Of a stretch of DNA of 64,000 bases, positions 15,833 through 25,860 are shown in pieces. Each line of letters starts with the position of its first letter. The stretch's first letter is position 1. The notes beneath the pieces were generated by a model, which saw nothing but the letters and a program-made list of their open reading frames with translations, was not told where the DNA came from and ran no database searches. Source of the DNA: Halosegnis marinus (GTDB lineage Archaea > Halobacteriota > Halobacteria > Halobacteriales > Haloarculaceae); assembly GCF_029338355.1 (NCBI RefSeq), contig NZ_CP119802.1:1798001-1862000 (forward strand). The letters are read 5' to 3'. The position numbers and the translations under genes were made by a program.

Positions 15833-18800
15833 ATGTCTGAGCGCACGCCGGGCGACGCGAGCGGTATGCTCGCCGACCCCGAGGACCACCGGGCGAACTG
15901 CGGGGTCGGCGTCGTCTTCGACCTCGACGGCGACCGAACCCACGGGCCGGTCGCCGACGGCATCGAACTGCTCGCGAACCTCGAACACCGCGGTACCACG
16001 GGTGCCGACGAGAACACGGGCGACGGGGCGGGCATCCTCCTGCAGATCCCCGACGAGTTCTACCGCGATATCCTCGACGTCGACCTGCCGCCGGCCCGCG
16101 AGTACGCCGTCGGCTCCGTCTTCCTCCCGCCCGCCGAGGCCGAGGCCGCCGGCATCCGCGAGGTCCTCGACGACGAACTCGCGGCCCGCGGGCTGGAGAC
16201 GCTGACGTGGCGCGAGGTCCCCACCGACAACGCCGAGTTGGGCCCGACCGCTCTCGACTCCGAGCCCCGCATCGAACAGGTGTTCGTCGCGCCCGACGGC
16301 GACCTCGCCGGCGACGCCTTCGACCGCCGGCTCTACGAGGCCCGCCGCGCCGCCGAGAAGCGCGTCGAGCGCGAGTCGCCGCCGGGCGGCGCGCGCTTCT
16401 ACGTCCCCTCGCTCGACCGCAAGACCGTCGTCTACAAGGGCCTGCTCAAGGCCGACCAGCTCGCCGGCTACTTCCCCGAACTCTCCGACGAGCGGATGGC
16501 GACGACGTTCGCCATGGTCCACGCCCGCTTCTCGACGAACACGCTCGGCGCGTGGCACCTCGCCCACCCGTACCGCAACATCATCCACAACGGCGAGTTC
16601 AACACCATCAAGGGGAACGTCAACTGGATGCGCGCCCGGGAGACCGACGTCGCGCACGACGACCTCGACGTCGAGACGGTCGAGCCCATCATCGACGACC
16701 CGGACCAGTCCGACACCGCGAGCGTGGACAACGCGCTCGAACTGCTGATGCAGGGCGGCCGGGAACTCCCCCACGCCCTCCGGATGCTCATCCCCGAGGC
16801 CTGGCGCGGGGAGGCGAACAGGGTACCGGAGGAGCGCCGCGAGTGGTACGACTACCACGCCTCGCTCGTCGAGCCGTGGGACGGCCCGGCGCTCGTCTGT
16901 GCCACGGACGGCGACCGCATCGGCGCGGTGCTCGACCGCAACGGCCTCCGACCCTGTCGCTACGACGTGCTCTCGAACGGGACGCTCGTGATGGCCTCCG
17001 AGGCCGGCGCGCTCGACCACGACCCCGCGGACATCGAGGAGCGCGGCCGCCTCTCGCCCGGTCAGCTGTTCCTCGTCGACCCCGAGGAGGGCCGCGTCGT
17101 CCCCGACGACGAGGTGTTCGACTCGCTCACCGACGACAAGTACGGCGAGTGGGTCCGCGGCCAGCAGGTCCGGCTCGACGACCTCGCCGCGCACGACGAC
17201 CACGAGCGACACGGGGAGTCCGACGCCCTCCGGGCCCGACAGGCGCTGTTCGGCTACACCCACGACTCGCTCGACCACCTCGTGGAGCCGATGGCGCGCG
17301 ACGGGAAGGACCCCGTCGGTTCGATGGGCGACGACACGCCCCTCTCCGTGCTCTCCGAGTTCGACCGCCCGCTGTTCTCCTACTTCAAACAGCTGTTCGC
17401 GCAGGTGTCGAACCCGCCGCTCGACTACATCCGCGAGGAACTCGTCACCTCGATGGAGACGCGGCTGGGCCACCAGCGGAACCTCCTCGACGAGACGCCG
17501 GAACACGCGAAGCAGGTCGTCGCGGAGTCGCCCGTCCTCACCGACGGGGAGACGGCGGCGCTGAAGGACCTCGACGGCGGCGACGACGTGAACGGCCTCT
17601 CGACCGCGGTGGTGGACATCACCTACGACCCGGACACCGACCTCGAACACGCCGTCCGGAGCGCCCGGATGGACGCGACCGTCGCGGCACAGGACCACGA
17701 CGTGGTCGTCCTCTCCGACCGGAACGCCGGGAAGGACCGGCTGCCGATTCCGGCGCTGCTCGCGGTCGGGGGGGTCCACCACCACCTCGTCCGCAACGGC
17801 CTCCGGAACCGGGTCGAGATAGTGCTCGAATCGGGCGAACCGCGCGAGGTCCACCACGTCGCCGCGTGTCTCGGCTACGGCGCGGGCGCGGTGAACCCCT
17901 ACCTCGCCTACGAGAGCGTCGCCGACATGGTCGCCGGCCCGGACGGGGCCGACGAGGAGGCGGCGCTCGCGGCCTACGTCGGTGCGCTGGAGGACGGCGT
18001 CCTCAAGACGATGGCCAAGATGGGCATCTCGACGGTGGAGAGCTACCAGGGCGCGCAGATATTCGAGGCCGTCGGCCTCGACTCCGACTTCGTCGCCGAG
18101 TACTTCGAGGGGACGCCCGCCCGCACGGAGGGCATCACCATCGACGACCTCGAACGCGACCTGCGGAACCGCCACGCAGTCGCCTTCGACCGCACGGACG
18201 AGGTCGAACTCGAACACCAGGGCGAGTACGGCCACCGCTCCTCGGGCGTCTTCCACGAGTGGAACCCGAGCACGGTCGGCACGCTCCAGCAGGCCGTCCG
18301 CGAGGGCGACTACGCCAAGTACCGCGAGTTCGCGGAGATGATGAACGACCAGACCGAGCGGCTCCAGACGCTTCGGGGCCTGCTCGAACTCGACTCCGAC
18401 CGCGACCCGATTCCGGTCGAGGAGGTCGAACCCGTCGAGTCGGTCGTGAAGCGGTTCGCCACCGCACCCATGTCGCTCGGGTCGCTCTCGCCGGAGGCCC
18501 ACGAGAACAACGCCGTCGCGATGAACCGCCTCGGCGCGAAGTCCGGGACCGGCGAGGGGGGCGAACCGCCCGAGCGGTTCGACACCGAGAAGGAGTGTAG
18601 CGTCAAGCAGGTCGCCTCGGGCCGCTTCGGCGTCACCTCGGAGTACCTCGCGAACGCCGAGGAGATACAGATAAAGATGGCACAGGGGTCGAAGCCCGGC
18701 GAGGGCGGCCACCTCCCCGGCGAGAAGGTGAACGAGATGATCGCCCACGTCCGCTTCTCGACGCCGGGCGTCGGCCTCATCTCGCCGCCGCCGCTGCACG

Positions 18801-20380
18801 ACATCTACTCCATCGAGGACCTCAAACAGCTGATTCACGACCTGAAGGCCGCGAACCCCGAGGCCGACATCAACGTGAAACTGGTCGCGGAGGCCGGCAT
18901 CGGCACCATCGCGGCCGGCGTCGCGAAGGCGAACGCCGACGTGGTCCACGTCTCCGGCCACTCCGGGGGCACGGGGGCCTCCCCGAAGACCAGCATCAAG
19001 AACGCGGGCCTGCCGTGGGAACTCGGCCTCTCGGAGGCGAACCAGATGCTCCGGGCGACGGACCTGCGCTCGCGCATCCGCGTCAGCGTCGACGGCGGGA
19101 TGAAGACGGGCCGCGACGTGGCCGTCGCCGCCCTGCTCGGCGCCGAGGAGTACGTGTTCGGCACCGCGCCGCTCGTCACCTCCGGCTGTGTGATGGCCCG
19201 GCAGTGCCACGAGAACACCTGCCCGGTCGGCGTCGCCACCCAGCGCGGCGTCCTCCGCGAGCGGTTCCCCGGCCAGCCGGACCACGTGGTGAACTACATG
19301 ACGTTCATCGCGCAGGAACTCCGCGAGATCATGGCCGAGATGGGGTACACGAGCGTCGAGGAGTTCGTGGGCCGCGCGGAACACCTCCGCCAGCGCGACG
19401 ACGTCGAGCAGGAGAAGGCGCGGAAGCTCGACCTCTCCTCGGTCATCGCGCCCGCGCCGGGCGACCGGCGGACGAAGACGGAGCCGCAGACCCACGAGGT
19501 GGACGGCCTGCTCGACCACGCGCTGCTCGACGAGGCGGGCGACGCCGTCGCCCACGGCGACCCGGTCCACATCGACCGCGACATCGCCAACAGCGACCGC
19601 GCGGTCGGCGCGCTGCTGTCGAACCGTATCTCCCACGAACACGGCGGCGCGGGCCTCCCGGACGGCACGATAAGCGTCGACTTCACCGGCACCGCGGGCC
19701 AGAGCTTCGGCGCGTTCCTCGCGCCGGGCGTCACGATGCGGCTCACCGGCTCCGGCAACGACTACGTCGGCAAGGGCCTCTCCGGCGGGCGGGTCGTCGT
19801 CAACACGCCGAACGACGCCCCCTACGAGCCGGAGAAGAACATCCTCATCGGCAACGTCGCGCTGTACGGCGGCACCCGCGGCGAGGCGTACGTCAACGGG
19901 ATGGCCGGCGAGCGCTTCGCCGTCCGCAACTCCGGCGTGAAGGCCGTCGTCGAGAGCGTCGGCGACCACGGCTGTGAGTACATGACCGGCGGCGTCGTCG
20001 CCGTCCTCGGCGAGACGGGGAAGAACTTCGCCGCCGGGATGTCCGGCGGGGTCGCCTACGTCCTCGACCGCGAGGGCGACTTCGGCGAGAAGGTGAACCG
20101 CGGGATGGTCTCCGTGACGGAGGAACTCGACGAGCGCGACCGCGCGATGCTCCGGCGGCTGGTCGAGAACCACGTCGCCCACACCGGCTCCGACCGCGGC
20201 CAGTACGTCCTCGACCACTGGGAGGACGAACTCGACCGCGTCGTGAAGGTGATGCCCGACGCCTACGCCGAGGTGCTGGCCGAGGGCGCGGACGACGTGC
20301 GCGAGGAACTGCCCGCGCGCCCGGACGCCGCGGCCCGCGCGGGCGGCGAGGACGCGGGCGTGGTCTCCGGCGACGACTGA
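15833..20380 (+). CDS. gltB: Glutamate synthase, large subunit
   Basis: The 1515-residue enzyme transfers the amide of glutamine to 2-oxoglutarate to give two glutamates. The N-terminal Ntn amidotransferase begins at Cys23 (ANCGVGVVFD), so a 22-residue propeptide must be removed. The central and FMN-binding domains follow (MSLGSLSPEAHENNAVAMNRLG; SGHSGGTGASPKTSIKNAGLPWE) with the 3Fe-4S Cys cluster CVMARQCHENTCPVGVATQ, then the GXGXG beta-helix domain (LTGSGNDYVGKGLSGGRVVV). Length is standard for GltB. No small subunit gene is adjacent, so ferredoxin or a distant GltD must supply electrons. CATAAG (15804-15809) fits the core promoter. Confidence 0.95.
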   Translation: MSERTPGDASGMLADPEDHRANCGVGVVFDLDGDRTHGPVADGIELLANLEHRGTTGADENTGDGAGILLQIPDEFYRDILDVDLPPAREYAVGSVFLPPAEAEAAGIREVLDDELAARGLETLTWREVPTDNAELGPTALDSEPRIEQVFVAPDGDLAGDAFDRRLYEARRAAEKRVERESPPGGARFYVPSLDRKTVVYKGLLKADQLAGYFPELSDERMATTFAMVHARFSTNTLGAWHLAHPYRNIIHNGEFNTIKGNVNWMRARETDVAHDDLDVETVEPIIDDPDQSDTASVDNALELLMQGGRELPHALRMLIPEAWRGEANRVPEERREWYDYHASLVEPWDGPALVCATDGDRIGAVLDRNGLRPCRYDVLSNGTLVMASEAGALDHDPADIEERGRLSPGQLFLVDPEEGRVVPDDEVFDSLTDDKYGEWVRGQQVRLDDLAAHDDHERHGESDALRARQALFGYTHDSLDHLVEPMARDGKDPVGSMGDDTPLSVLSEFDRPLFSYFKQLFAQVSNPPLDYIREELVTSMETRLGHQRNLLDETPEHAKQVVAESPVLTDGETAALKDLDGGDDVNGLSTAVVDITYDPDTDLEHAVRSARMDATVAAQDHDVVVLSDRNAGKDRLPIPALLAVGGVHHHLVRNGLRNRVEIVLESGEPREVHHVAACLGYGAGAVNPYLAYESVADMVAGPDGADEEAALAAYVGALEDGVLKTMAKMGISTVESYQGAQIFEAVGLDSDFVAEYFEGTPARTEGITIDDLERDLRNRHAVAFDRTDEVELEHQGEYGHRSSGVFHEWNPSTVGTLQQAVREGDYAKYREFAEMMNDQTERLQTLRGLLELDSDRDPIPVEEVEPVESVVKRFATAPMSLGSLSPEAHENNAVAMNRLGAKSGTGEGGEPPERFDTEKECSVKQVASGRFGVTSEYLANAEEIQIKMAQGSKPGEGGHLPGEKVNEMIAHVRFSTPGVGLISPPPLHDIYSIEDLKQLIHDLKAANPEADINVKLVAEAGIGTIAAGVAKANADVVHVSGHSGGTGASPKTSIKNAGLPWELGLSEANQMLRATDLRSRIRVSVDGGMKTGRDVAVAALLGAEEYVFGTAPLVTSGCVMARQCHENTCPVGVATQRGVLRERFPGQPDHVVNYMTFIAQELREIMAEMGYTSVEEFVGRAEHLRQRDDVEQEKARKLDLSSVIAPAPGDRRTKTEPQTHEVDGLLDHALLDEAGDAVAHGDPVHIDRDIANSDRAVGALLSNRISHEHGGAGLPDGTISVDFTGTAGQSFGAFLAPGVTMRLTGSGNDYVGKGLSGGRVVVNTPNDAPYEPEKNILIGNVALYGGTRGEAYVNGMAGERFAVRNSGVKAVVESVGDHGCEYMTGGVVAVLGETGKNFAAGMSGGVAYVLDREGDFGEKVNRGMVSVTEELDERDRAMLRRLVENHVAHTGSDRGQYVLDHWEDELDRVVKVMPDAYAEVLAEGADDVREELPARPDAAARAGGEDAGVVSGDD

Positions 20381-20419
20381 GACCGAAAACCCCTATCGCC
20401 CCCCGCCCCGAGTGCGGGT

Positions 20420-21412
20420 ATGACAGACACGGCGCTGATACTCGGCGGCACCCGCTTCATCGGCCGCCACACCGTCGAGGAGTTCCTCGACGCCGGCTAC
20501 GAGGTAACCGTCTTCAACCGCGGCAACCACGAGAACCCCTTCGCGGACCACGACGACGTCGCCCACTTCGAGGGCGACCGCACGGAGGAGGGAAAGCTCC
20601 GCCTCGCCGCCGAGCGCGTGGATCCCGACGTCGTCATCGACTGCGTCGCCTACCACCCGAAGGACGTGCGCGTCGCGACCGACGTGTTCGCGGACGTGGA
20701 CGCCTACGTCTACATCTCCTCGGGCGCGAGCTACGGGGCCGAGCGCGTTCCGAAGCGCGAGGACGAGACGCCGCTGTGTGAGTGTACGGCGGAGCAGGCG
20801 ACCGACGACTCCGCCGAGAGCTACGGCCCGCGGAAGGCGGAGGGCGACCGCGCCGTCTTCGCCGCCGCGGAGGACGGGGTCAACGCGATGGCCGTCCGCC
20901 CGCCCGTCGTCTACGGCCCGCACGACTACACGGAGCGGTTCGACTACTGGGTCGACCGCGTCGACAACCACGACGAGGTGGTCGTCCCCGGGGACGGGAC
21001 GAACCTCTGGCACCTCGTCTACGCGGGCGACGTGGCCTCGGGCCTGCGCGTCGTCGCCGAGGAGGGGGAGGCCGGCGAGGCGTACAACGTCGGCGACGGC
21101 CACGCCCCCACCCGCGGCGAGTGGGTGGACCTGCTGGCCGACGCGCTCGACACGGAGGTCGAGGTGGCGTACGCCGGGCCGAACGAACTCGCGGCCGCGG
21201 ACCTCGAACTCACCGACTTCCCGCTCTATCGCGAGTACCCGCACCTGCTGGAGACGGCGAAGATACGGCGGCTGGGCTGGGAGCCGACCCCGCACGACGA
21301 GACGCTCGCGGCGACGGTCGAGGAACACCGCGAGTCCGACCGGACGGGCCGCGAGAACGGCCCCTCGCGCGAGGCCGAGGAGCGCGTCCTCGGCGTGCTG
21401 GAGACGCTATAG
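20420..21412 (+). CDS. NAD-dependent epimerase/dehydratase (extended SDR)
   Basis: The 330-residue protein begins TALILGGTRFIGRHTVEEFLDAGYEV, a Rossmann GGxxxIG dinucleotide motif, and has DCVAYHP, YVYISSGASYG, a YGPRKAEGDRAVF active-site Tyr-x3-Lys-like segment (Y-G-P-R-K) and RPPVVYGPHDYTERF. It resembles CSP41-like extended SDRs that act on nucleotide sugars; substrate unknown. It follows gltB by 39 bp. The TAG (21410-21412) forms the palindrome CTATAG with the stop of the convergent hydrolase (21407-21409). Confidence 0.85.
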   Translation: MTDTALILGGTRFIGRHTVEEFLDAGYEVTVFNRGNHENPFADHDDVAHFEGDRTEEGKLRLAAERVDPDVVIDCVAYHPKDVRVATDVFADVDAYVYISSGASYGAERVPKREDETPLCECTAEQATDDSAESYGPRKAEGDRAVFAAAEDGVNAMAVRPPVVYGPHDYTERFDYWVDRVDNHDEVVVPGDGTNLWHLVYAGDVASGLRVVAEEGEAGEAYNVGDGHAPTRGEWVDLLADALDTEVEVAYAGPNELAAADLELTDFPLYREYPHLLETAKIRRLGWEPTPHDETLAATVEEHRESDRTGRENGPSREAEERVLGVLETL

Positions 21413-22225
21413 CGCGCCGTCGAGGAAGTCGCGCAGCGCCCCGACCACGAACTCCGGGGCATCGACCATCGAGACGTGGCCCGCGTCCGGTATCACCCGC
21501 AGGTCGCCGTCCAGCCGCTCGGCCATGAACCGGGCGTGGCGGCGCACTTGCGGTATCTCGTACTCGCCGTAGAGGTGACACGACGGCGCGGTCACGGCGT
21601 CGTAGTCCACCTCCACGTCGTAGTAGTTCGCGACCGCGTCGTCCAGTTTCCGCCGCTCGTCGGCGGTCATCGCCGGCACGTCGTCGCCGTGGCGCTCGTG
21701 GACGCGCTCGATGGCTTCGATATCTCCCTTCCCGCGCTCGTCGAAGCGCCACGCGTCCACCCGCCGGAGCGCGCGCTCCACGCGCTCGCGACCGACGACG
21801 GGGCCGAGCGCGTCCACCAGCGCGGGCCGGTAGCTCTCGACGCGTTCGCCGAGCGAGAGCGGCTCGGGCACCTCCCCGCCGAGGGTGGCGAACGCCCCCG
21901 GGTCGTAGCGGGCCGCGTGGACGAGCGCGACGTAGCCGCCGAGCGAGTGGCCGACGACGGCGGGCCGCTCGCAGTCGAGCGCGTCGGCGAGCGCGCGGAC
22001 GTCCTCGGCGTACAGCGCCACGGAGTAGTCGTCGCGGTCGGTCGGGCCGGTGCGGCCGTGGCCCCGGAGGTCCGGCACCACGAGGCGGTACTCATCGGCG
22101 AGCGGCGCGGCGAGTTCGCGCCAGAGCCGGCCGTCCATCCCCGCGCCGTGGAGGAGGAAGACCGGCGGCCCGTCGCCGACCGTCTCGTAGTACGTCTCGA
22201 CGCCGTTCGCCGCGACGGTGGGCAT
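21407..22225 (-). CDS. Alpha/beta hydrolase
   Basis: The 272-residue protein is a classical alpha/beta hydrolase: oxyanion motif FLLHGAGMDGRLW, nucleophile elbow VVGHSLGGY (Ser94), and C-terminal DAGHVSMVDAPE with His250 as the general base; PDLRGHGRTG is also typical. The cap domain (residues about 120-200) is charged. Substrate cannot be read. It starts at ATG 22225, divergent from egsA with 87 bp between starts, and overlaps the convergent SDR gene by 6 bp at its 3' end. Confidence 0.86.
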   Translation of the reverse strand: MPTVAANGVETYYETVGDGPPVFLLHGAGMDGRLWRELAAPLADEYRLVVPDLRGHGRTGPTDRDDYSVALYAEDVRALADALDCERPAVVGHSLGGYVALVHAARYDPGAFATLGGEVPEPLSLGERVESYRPALVDALGPVVGRERVERALRRVDAWRFDERGKGDIEAIERVHERHGDDVPAMTADERRKLDDAVANYYDVEVDYDAVTAPSCHLYGEYEIPQVRRHARFMAERLDGDLRVIPDAGHVSMVDAPEFVVGALRDFLDGAL

Positions 22226-22312
22226 GGCGGCGGTTCGCGGCGCCCCGGTATGAACCCTCGCGACTCCGCCGCGGCGGACAACTGTTTTCCCGCCCCCCCG
22301 CGACGCGGGAGT

Positions 22313-23371
22313 ATGTTCGAGAAGTCGACGTGGATAAAGCTCCCGCGCAACGTCGTCGTGGGTCACGGCGTGCTCGACCGCGCGGCCGAGGCCGTCTCGG
22401 AGCTGTACCTCGACGGGCGGCCGCTCATCGTCACGTCGCCGACGCCCGACGACATCGCCGGCGAGCGCCTGCGCAAGCAGTTCGCCGAGGCCGGCTTCGA
22501 CCCCGTCACGGTCGTCGTGGAGGAGGCCCGCTTCAGCGTCGTCGAGGAGGTCATCGCGACCGCCCGCGCGGAGGAGGCCGGCTTCCTCGTCGGGCTGGGC
22601 GGCGGCAAGCCCATCGACATCGGGAAGATGGCGGCCGACGAGCTGGGCGTCGGCTTCGTCTCCGTGCCGACCGCGGCGAGCCACGACGGCATCGTCTCCG
22701 GGCGCGGCTCCGTCCCCGAGGGTGACACGCGCCACTCGGTCGCCGCGGACCCGCCGCTGGCCGTCGTCGCGGACACGGAGATAATCGCGCGCTCGCCGTG
22801 GCGGCTCACCACCGCGGGCTGTGCGGACATCATCTCCAACTACACCGCGGTGAAGGACTGGCAGCTGGCCCACCGGCTGAAGAACGTCGAGTACAGCGAG
22901 TACGCGGGGGCGCTCTCGCAGATGACCGCGGAGATGCTCGTCGCGCGCGCCGGTTCCATCAAGCGCGAACTGGAGGAGTCGGCGTGGGTCGTCACGAAGG
23001 CGCTCGTCTCCTCGGGGGTCGCCATGTCCATCGCGGACTCCTCGCGGCCCGCCTCGGGCGCGGAACACCTCATCAGCCACCAGCTCGACCGCATCGCGCC
23101 CGACCCGGCGCTCCACGGCCACCAGGTCGGGGTGGCCTCCGTCGTGACCGAGTACCTCCACTCCGGCGACGACGGGGAGTGGACGGACGTGCGCGACGCG
23201 CTCGCGAGCATCGACGCGCCGACGACGGCCGCGGCGCTCGATATCGACGCGGGGACGTTCGTCGAGGCGGTGACGACCGCCCACGGGATACGCGACCGCT
23301 ACACCATCCTCGGCGACGGCGTGAGCGAGGAGGCGGCCGTCGAGGCCGCGACGGTGACGGGCGTTATCTAG
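22313..23371 (+). CDS. egsA: sn-Glycerol-1-phosphate dehydrogenase
   Basis: The 352-residue enzyme reduces dihydroxyacetone phosphate to sn-glycerol-1-phosphate, setting the archaeal stereochemistry of membrane lipids. It shows the NAD(P)-binding GLGGGKPIDIGKMAA, the metal-site segments PTAASHDGIVSGRGSV, ADIISNYTAVKDW, GAEHLISHQLD and LHGHQVGVASV. Length and start MFEKSTWIKLPRNVVVGHG match the family. A TTTTCC element at about 22284-22289 sits at -27 of ATG 22313. Its stop overlaps the convergent Nudix-like gene in CTAG (23368-23371). Confidence 0.95.
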   Translation: MFEKSTWIKLPRNVVVGHGVLDRAAEAVSELYLDGRPLIVTSPTPDDIAGERLRKQFAEAGFDPVTVVVEEARFSVVEEVIATARAEEAGFLVGLGGGKPIDIGKMAADELGVGFVSVPTAASHDGIVSGRGSVPEGDTRHSVAADPPLAVVADTEIIARSPWRLTTAGCADIISNYTAVKDWQLAHRLKNVEYSEYAGALSQMTAEMLVARAGSIKRELEESAWVVTKALVSSGVAMSIADSSRPASGAEHLISHQLDRIAPDPALHGHQVGVASVVTEYLHSGDDGEWTDVRDALASIDAPTTAAALDIDAGTFVEAVTTAHGIRDRYTILGDGVSEEAAVEAATVTGVI

Positions 23372-23832
23372 AGGAGGTCGGCGGGCCCGTCGACGCGCCA
23401 CGCGGCCGGCGGGACGGGTTCGCCGGCCTCGGGCACCGCCGAGAGCCGCAGTTGGAGTTGGTAGGCGGAGGCGTCGGATTCCGCACAGTCGACGCAGACG
23501 ATGGCCGCGCGGTCGAGTCCGGTGAGGGTCGGGCGGACGCCGGTCCGGCGCTCCACGGCCGCACACACCGTCTCCGCGAGCGGCTGACCCGCCCCGACCG
23601 TCGTCGTCGGGCGTTCCCAGCCGCCGCCGTCCCGCTCCTGTATCAGCAGGTGTTCGCCGGCGGCGTTCTCCACCGCGACCTCGGCCAGCGCCGCCCCGCC
23701 AGCGTCGGCGCGCATCCGCTCGAACTCGGCGGGCGCGACGCTCACCGTCGTCTGTCTGATGTCGAACGCGTCGTACGTCCCGCGCAACTGTGCGAGCCGC
23801 GCAGTCACCCGGTCGCGTGTGGCCCCGCCCAT
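23368..23832 (-). CDS. Nudix-fold protein with degenerate Nudix box
   Basis: The 154-residue protein has a Nudix-like core: LLIQERDGGGWERPTTTVGAGQPLAETVCAAVERRTGV aligns with the Nudix region, but the consensus R-E-U-x-E-E-x-G-U is replaced by A-A-V-E-R-R-T-G-V, so the metal-binding glutamates are missing. It may be a non-catalytic nucleotide-binding or regulatory Nudix domain, or may use another metal site. The N-terminus (residues 1-45) is a helical extension. Start ATG 23832. It is convergent with egsA and shares its CTAG stop. Confidence 0.75.
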   Translation of the reverse strand: MGGATRDRVTARLAQLRGTYDAFDIRQTTVSVAPAEFERMRADAGGAALAEVAVENAAGEHLLIQERDGGGWERPTTTVGAGQPLAETVCAAVERRTGVRPTLTGLDRAAIVCVDCAESDASAYQLQLRLSAVPEAGEPVPPAAWRVDGPADLL

Positions 23833-23919
23833 CTACCCGCGACCACCGCCGGACGTCGGATAAATGCCGCCCATCGTTCGTGTCCCCGAGTGCGGAACTA
23901 AATACCCGGTTTCGGCGGC

Positions 23920-25704
23920 TCAGACGTGCTCGTCGAGGAAGTCCGCGACCGCGGAGTACGCCTCCACGCGGTTCTCGCGCTTGGCGATGCCGTGGCCCTC
24001 GTCGTCGAATATCAGCTTCTCGACGGGGACGTGTTCGGCGGCCTCCTCGGCGATCTGTTCGGCCTCGCCGACGGGAACGCGCGGGTCGTTCGCGCCGTGC
24101 ATGACGAACAGCGGCGCGCGGATGCGGTCGGCGCGGTTGAGCGGCGAGATGGATTCGAGGAACTCGCGGTCCTCGGCGAGCGACCCGTACTCCGCCTCGC
24201 GGAGGGCGCGGCGCCAGTCGCCGGTGTTCTCGAGGAAGGTGACGAACGACGCGATGCCGACGATATCGACGCCCGCGGCCCACAGGTCGGGGTACTCGGT
24301 CAGGCAGGCGAGACACATGAAGCCGCCGTAGGAGCCGCCCATCACGACGAGGCGGTCGGAATCCACGGCGCCGCGCGCCGACAGCCACTCGACGCCGGCG
24401 CGGATGTCGCGCACCGAGTCCATCCGCTTCTCCACGTCGTCGAGGTGGGTGTACGCCTTCCCGTACCCCGTCGAGCCGCGGACGTTCGGCTCGAAGTAGC
24501 CGTAGCCCCGGTCGAGGAAGTACTGTTTCACCGCCGAGAAGGAGGGCCGGCGCTGGCTCTCCGGGCCGCCGTGGATGTCCACGATAACCGGCGCTCCTTC
24601 CTCGGGCGCGTCCGCGGGCTCCGTGTAGTAGGCCGGTATCTCCCGGCCGTCGAACGTCTCGAAGCGCACGAGTTCGGACGTGCGGAAGCCCTCGCGGGGG
24701 AGGCCCGCGGTGGCCGCGTCGGTCCACCGCTCGCGGTCGCCCCCGACGGCGAGCGTGTGGACGTTGGCGTTGTCCGCGTCGCTCGTCGCGGTGACGGCGA
24801 ACCGCTCCGCGCCGTCGAAGAAGGAGACGCCGCCCGCGACGCCGTCGGGGAGGTCGGGGAGGTCGCGCTCCGTCAGCGTGAGTCCGTCGTCGCCGAGGTC
24901 CGCGGCCGTGAGGTCGGTGTAGCCGTCGACGTTGCGCGAGTAGACCAGCCGGCCGGTGTCCTCGTCCATCGCCACGCCGTCCACGTTCCACTCGTCGTCC
25001 GCGCGGACGACGTCGAGGTCGCCGTCGGTCGTCAGCCGCGCCAGCGCGAGCGTGTCGCGGTCCTCGTCCGTGACGAGGTAGATGTCCCCGTCGGGCCCCC
25101 ACTGGAGGCTCCCGTAGCGGACGTTCCCCTCGTGGGGCGTGAGGTGGGTGAGTTCGCCCGAATCGAGGTCGAGGGTGTAGGCGTCGTGGTCGAACGACGA
25201 GTGCGCCTCGTGGACCAGCAGGGCGTCGTCGTCGGGGGACCAGCCGGCCAGCGAGAGCCAGCCGTCGCCCTCGTACACGAGGTCGGCCTCGGTCCCCGTC
25301 GCGTCGCGCTCCTGTACGTACACGTCGAAGACGGCGTTGTCCCGGCGGTTCGACGCGAACGCGAACCGGCTCCCGTCCGACGACCAGCCGCCCCAGCGGT
25401 GTTTCGCCTCGGGGTGCTGCGTCCAGTTCGTCACGCTCCCGTCGGGGTCGAGCCGGTAGAGCTGTGCGCGCTCGTTGCCGCCCTCGTCCATGCCGAACGC
25501 GAGCGCGCCGTCCTCGGGGGCGTACTGACAGAAGGAGACGCTCTCGTCGTAGAACGTGCGCTGTGTCGGCCACGCGCCGGGCTCGTCGAGGGTCCATACC
25601 TGCGGCGTCCCGGTCGCGTTGTAGAGGAAGGCGAGCGTCCCGTCCGGGGCCACGGACGCGCCGTGTGCGCTCCGGACGTTGAGGTAGCGTTCTATCCTGC
25701 GCAT
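23920..25704 (-). CDS. S9 family serine peptidase (prolyl oligopeptidase-like)
   Basis: The 594-residue protein has an N-terminal beta-propeller (repeated SxDGxxxAF blades, residues about 1-340) and a C-terminal alpha/beta hydrolase peptidase. The catalytic triad is visible: Ser458 in MGGSYGGF, Asp539 in HGANDPRVP and His570 in DEGHGIAK. FEPNVRGSTGYGKAY and VDIHGGPESQ are S9 hallmarks. No signal peptide is present, so it should act on cytoplasmic oligopeptides as an acylaminoacyl- or dipeptidyl-type peptidase. Start ATG 25704, divergent from a glycosyltransferase gene with 156 bp between. Confidence 0.9.
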   Translation of the reverse strand: MRRIERYLNVRSAHGASVAPDGTLAFLYNATGTPQVWTLDEPGAWPTQRTFYDESVSFCQYAPEDGALAFGMDEGGNERAQLYRLDPDGSVTNWTQHPEAKHRWGGWSSDGSRFAFASNRRDNAVFDVYVQERDATGTEADLVYEGDGWLSLAGWSPDDDALLVHEAHSSFDHDAYTLDLDSGELTHLTPHEGNVRYGSLQWGPDGDIYLVTDEDRDTLALARLTTDGDLDVVRADDEWNVDGVAMDEDTGRLVYSRNVDGYTDLTAADLGDDGLTLTERDLPDLPDGVAGGVSFFDGAERFAVTATSDADNANVHTLAVGGDRERWTDAATAGLPREGFRTSELVRFETFDGREIPAYYTEPADAPEEGAPVIVDIHGGPESQRRPSFSAVKQYFLDRGYGYFEPNVRGSTGYGKAYTHLDDVEKRMDSVRDIRAGVEWLSARGAVDSDRLVVMGGSYGGFMCLACLTEYPDLWAAGVDIVGIASFVTFLENTGDWRRALREAEYGSLAEDREFLESISPLNRADRIRAPLFVMHGANDPRVPVGEAEQIAEEAAEHVPVEKLIFDDEGHGIAKRENRVEAYSAVADFLDEHV

Positions 25705-25860
25705 GTCTCCCGGTGCGACCCGCGGCGTAAAGTCGTTCCGCGCCCCGGTCGCGGGGGTCGCCGCGCCCGCGCCGCCGTCCGCCGTCGGCGTTCGACGGGG
25801 CGGCCGGACCGCCGTGAATCACGGCGGCTTTTAGTACCCGCCGCCCGCGGAACCGACAAT

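Noticed and set aside
15803-20218. Minus-strand open frame of over 1,400 codons opposite gltB
   Set aside because: It mirrors gltB codons in the antisense frame, a common effect of GC-rich third positions. It has low-complexity Val/Arg/Asp composition and no domain.
21407-25822. One minus-strand frame spanning the hydrolase and the S9 region
   Set aside because: Only the last 273 codons are real (hydrolase, start ATG 22225). The rest is antisense to egsA or out of frame with the Nudix-like and S9 genes.
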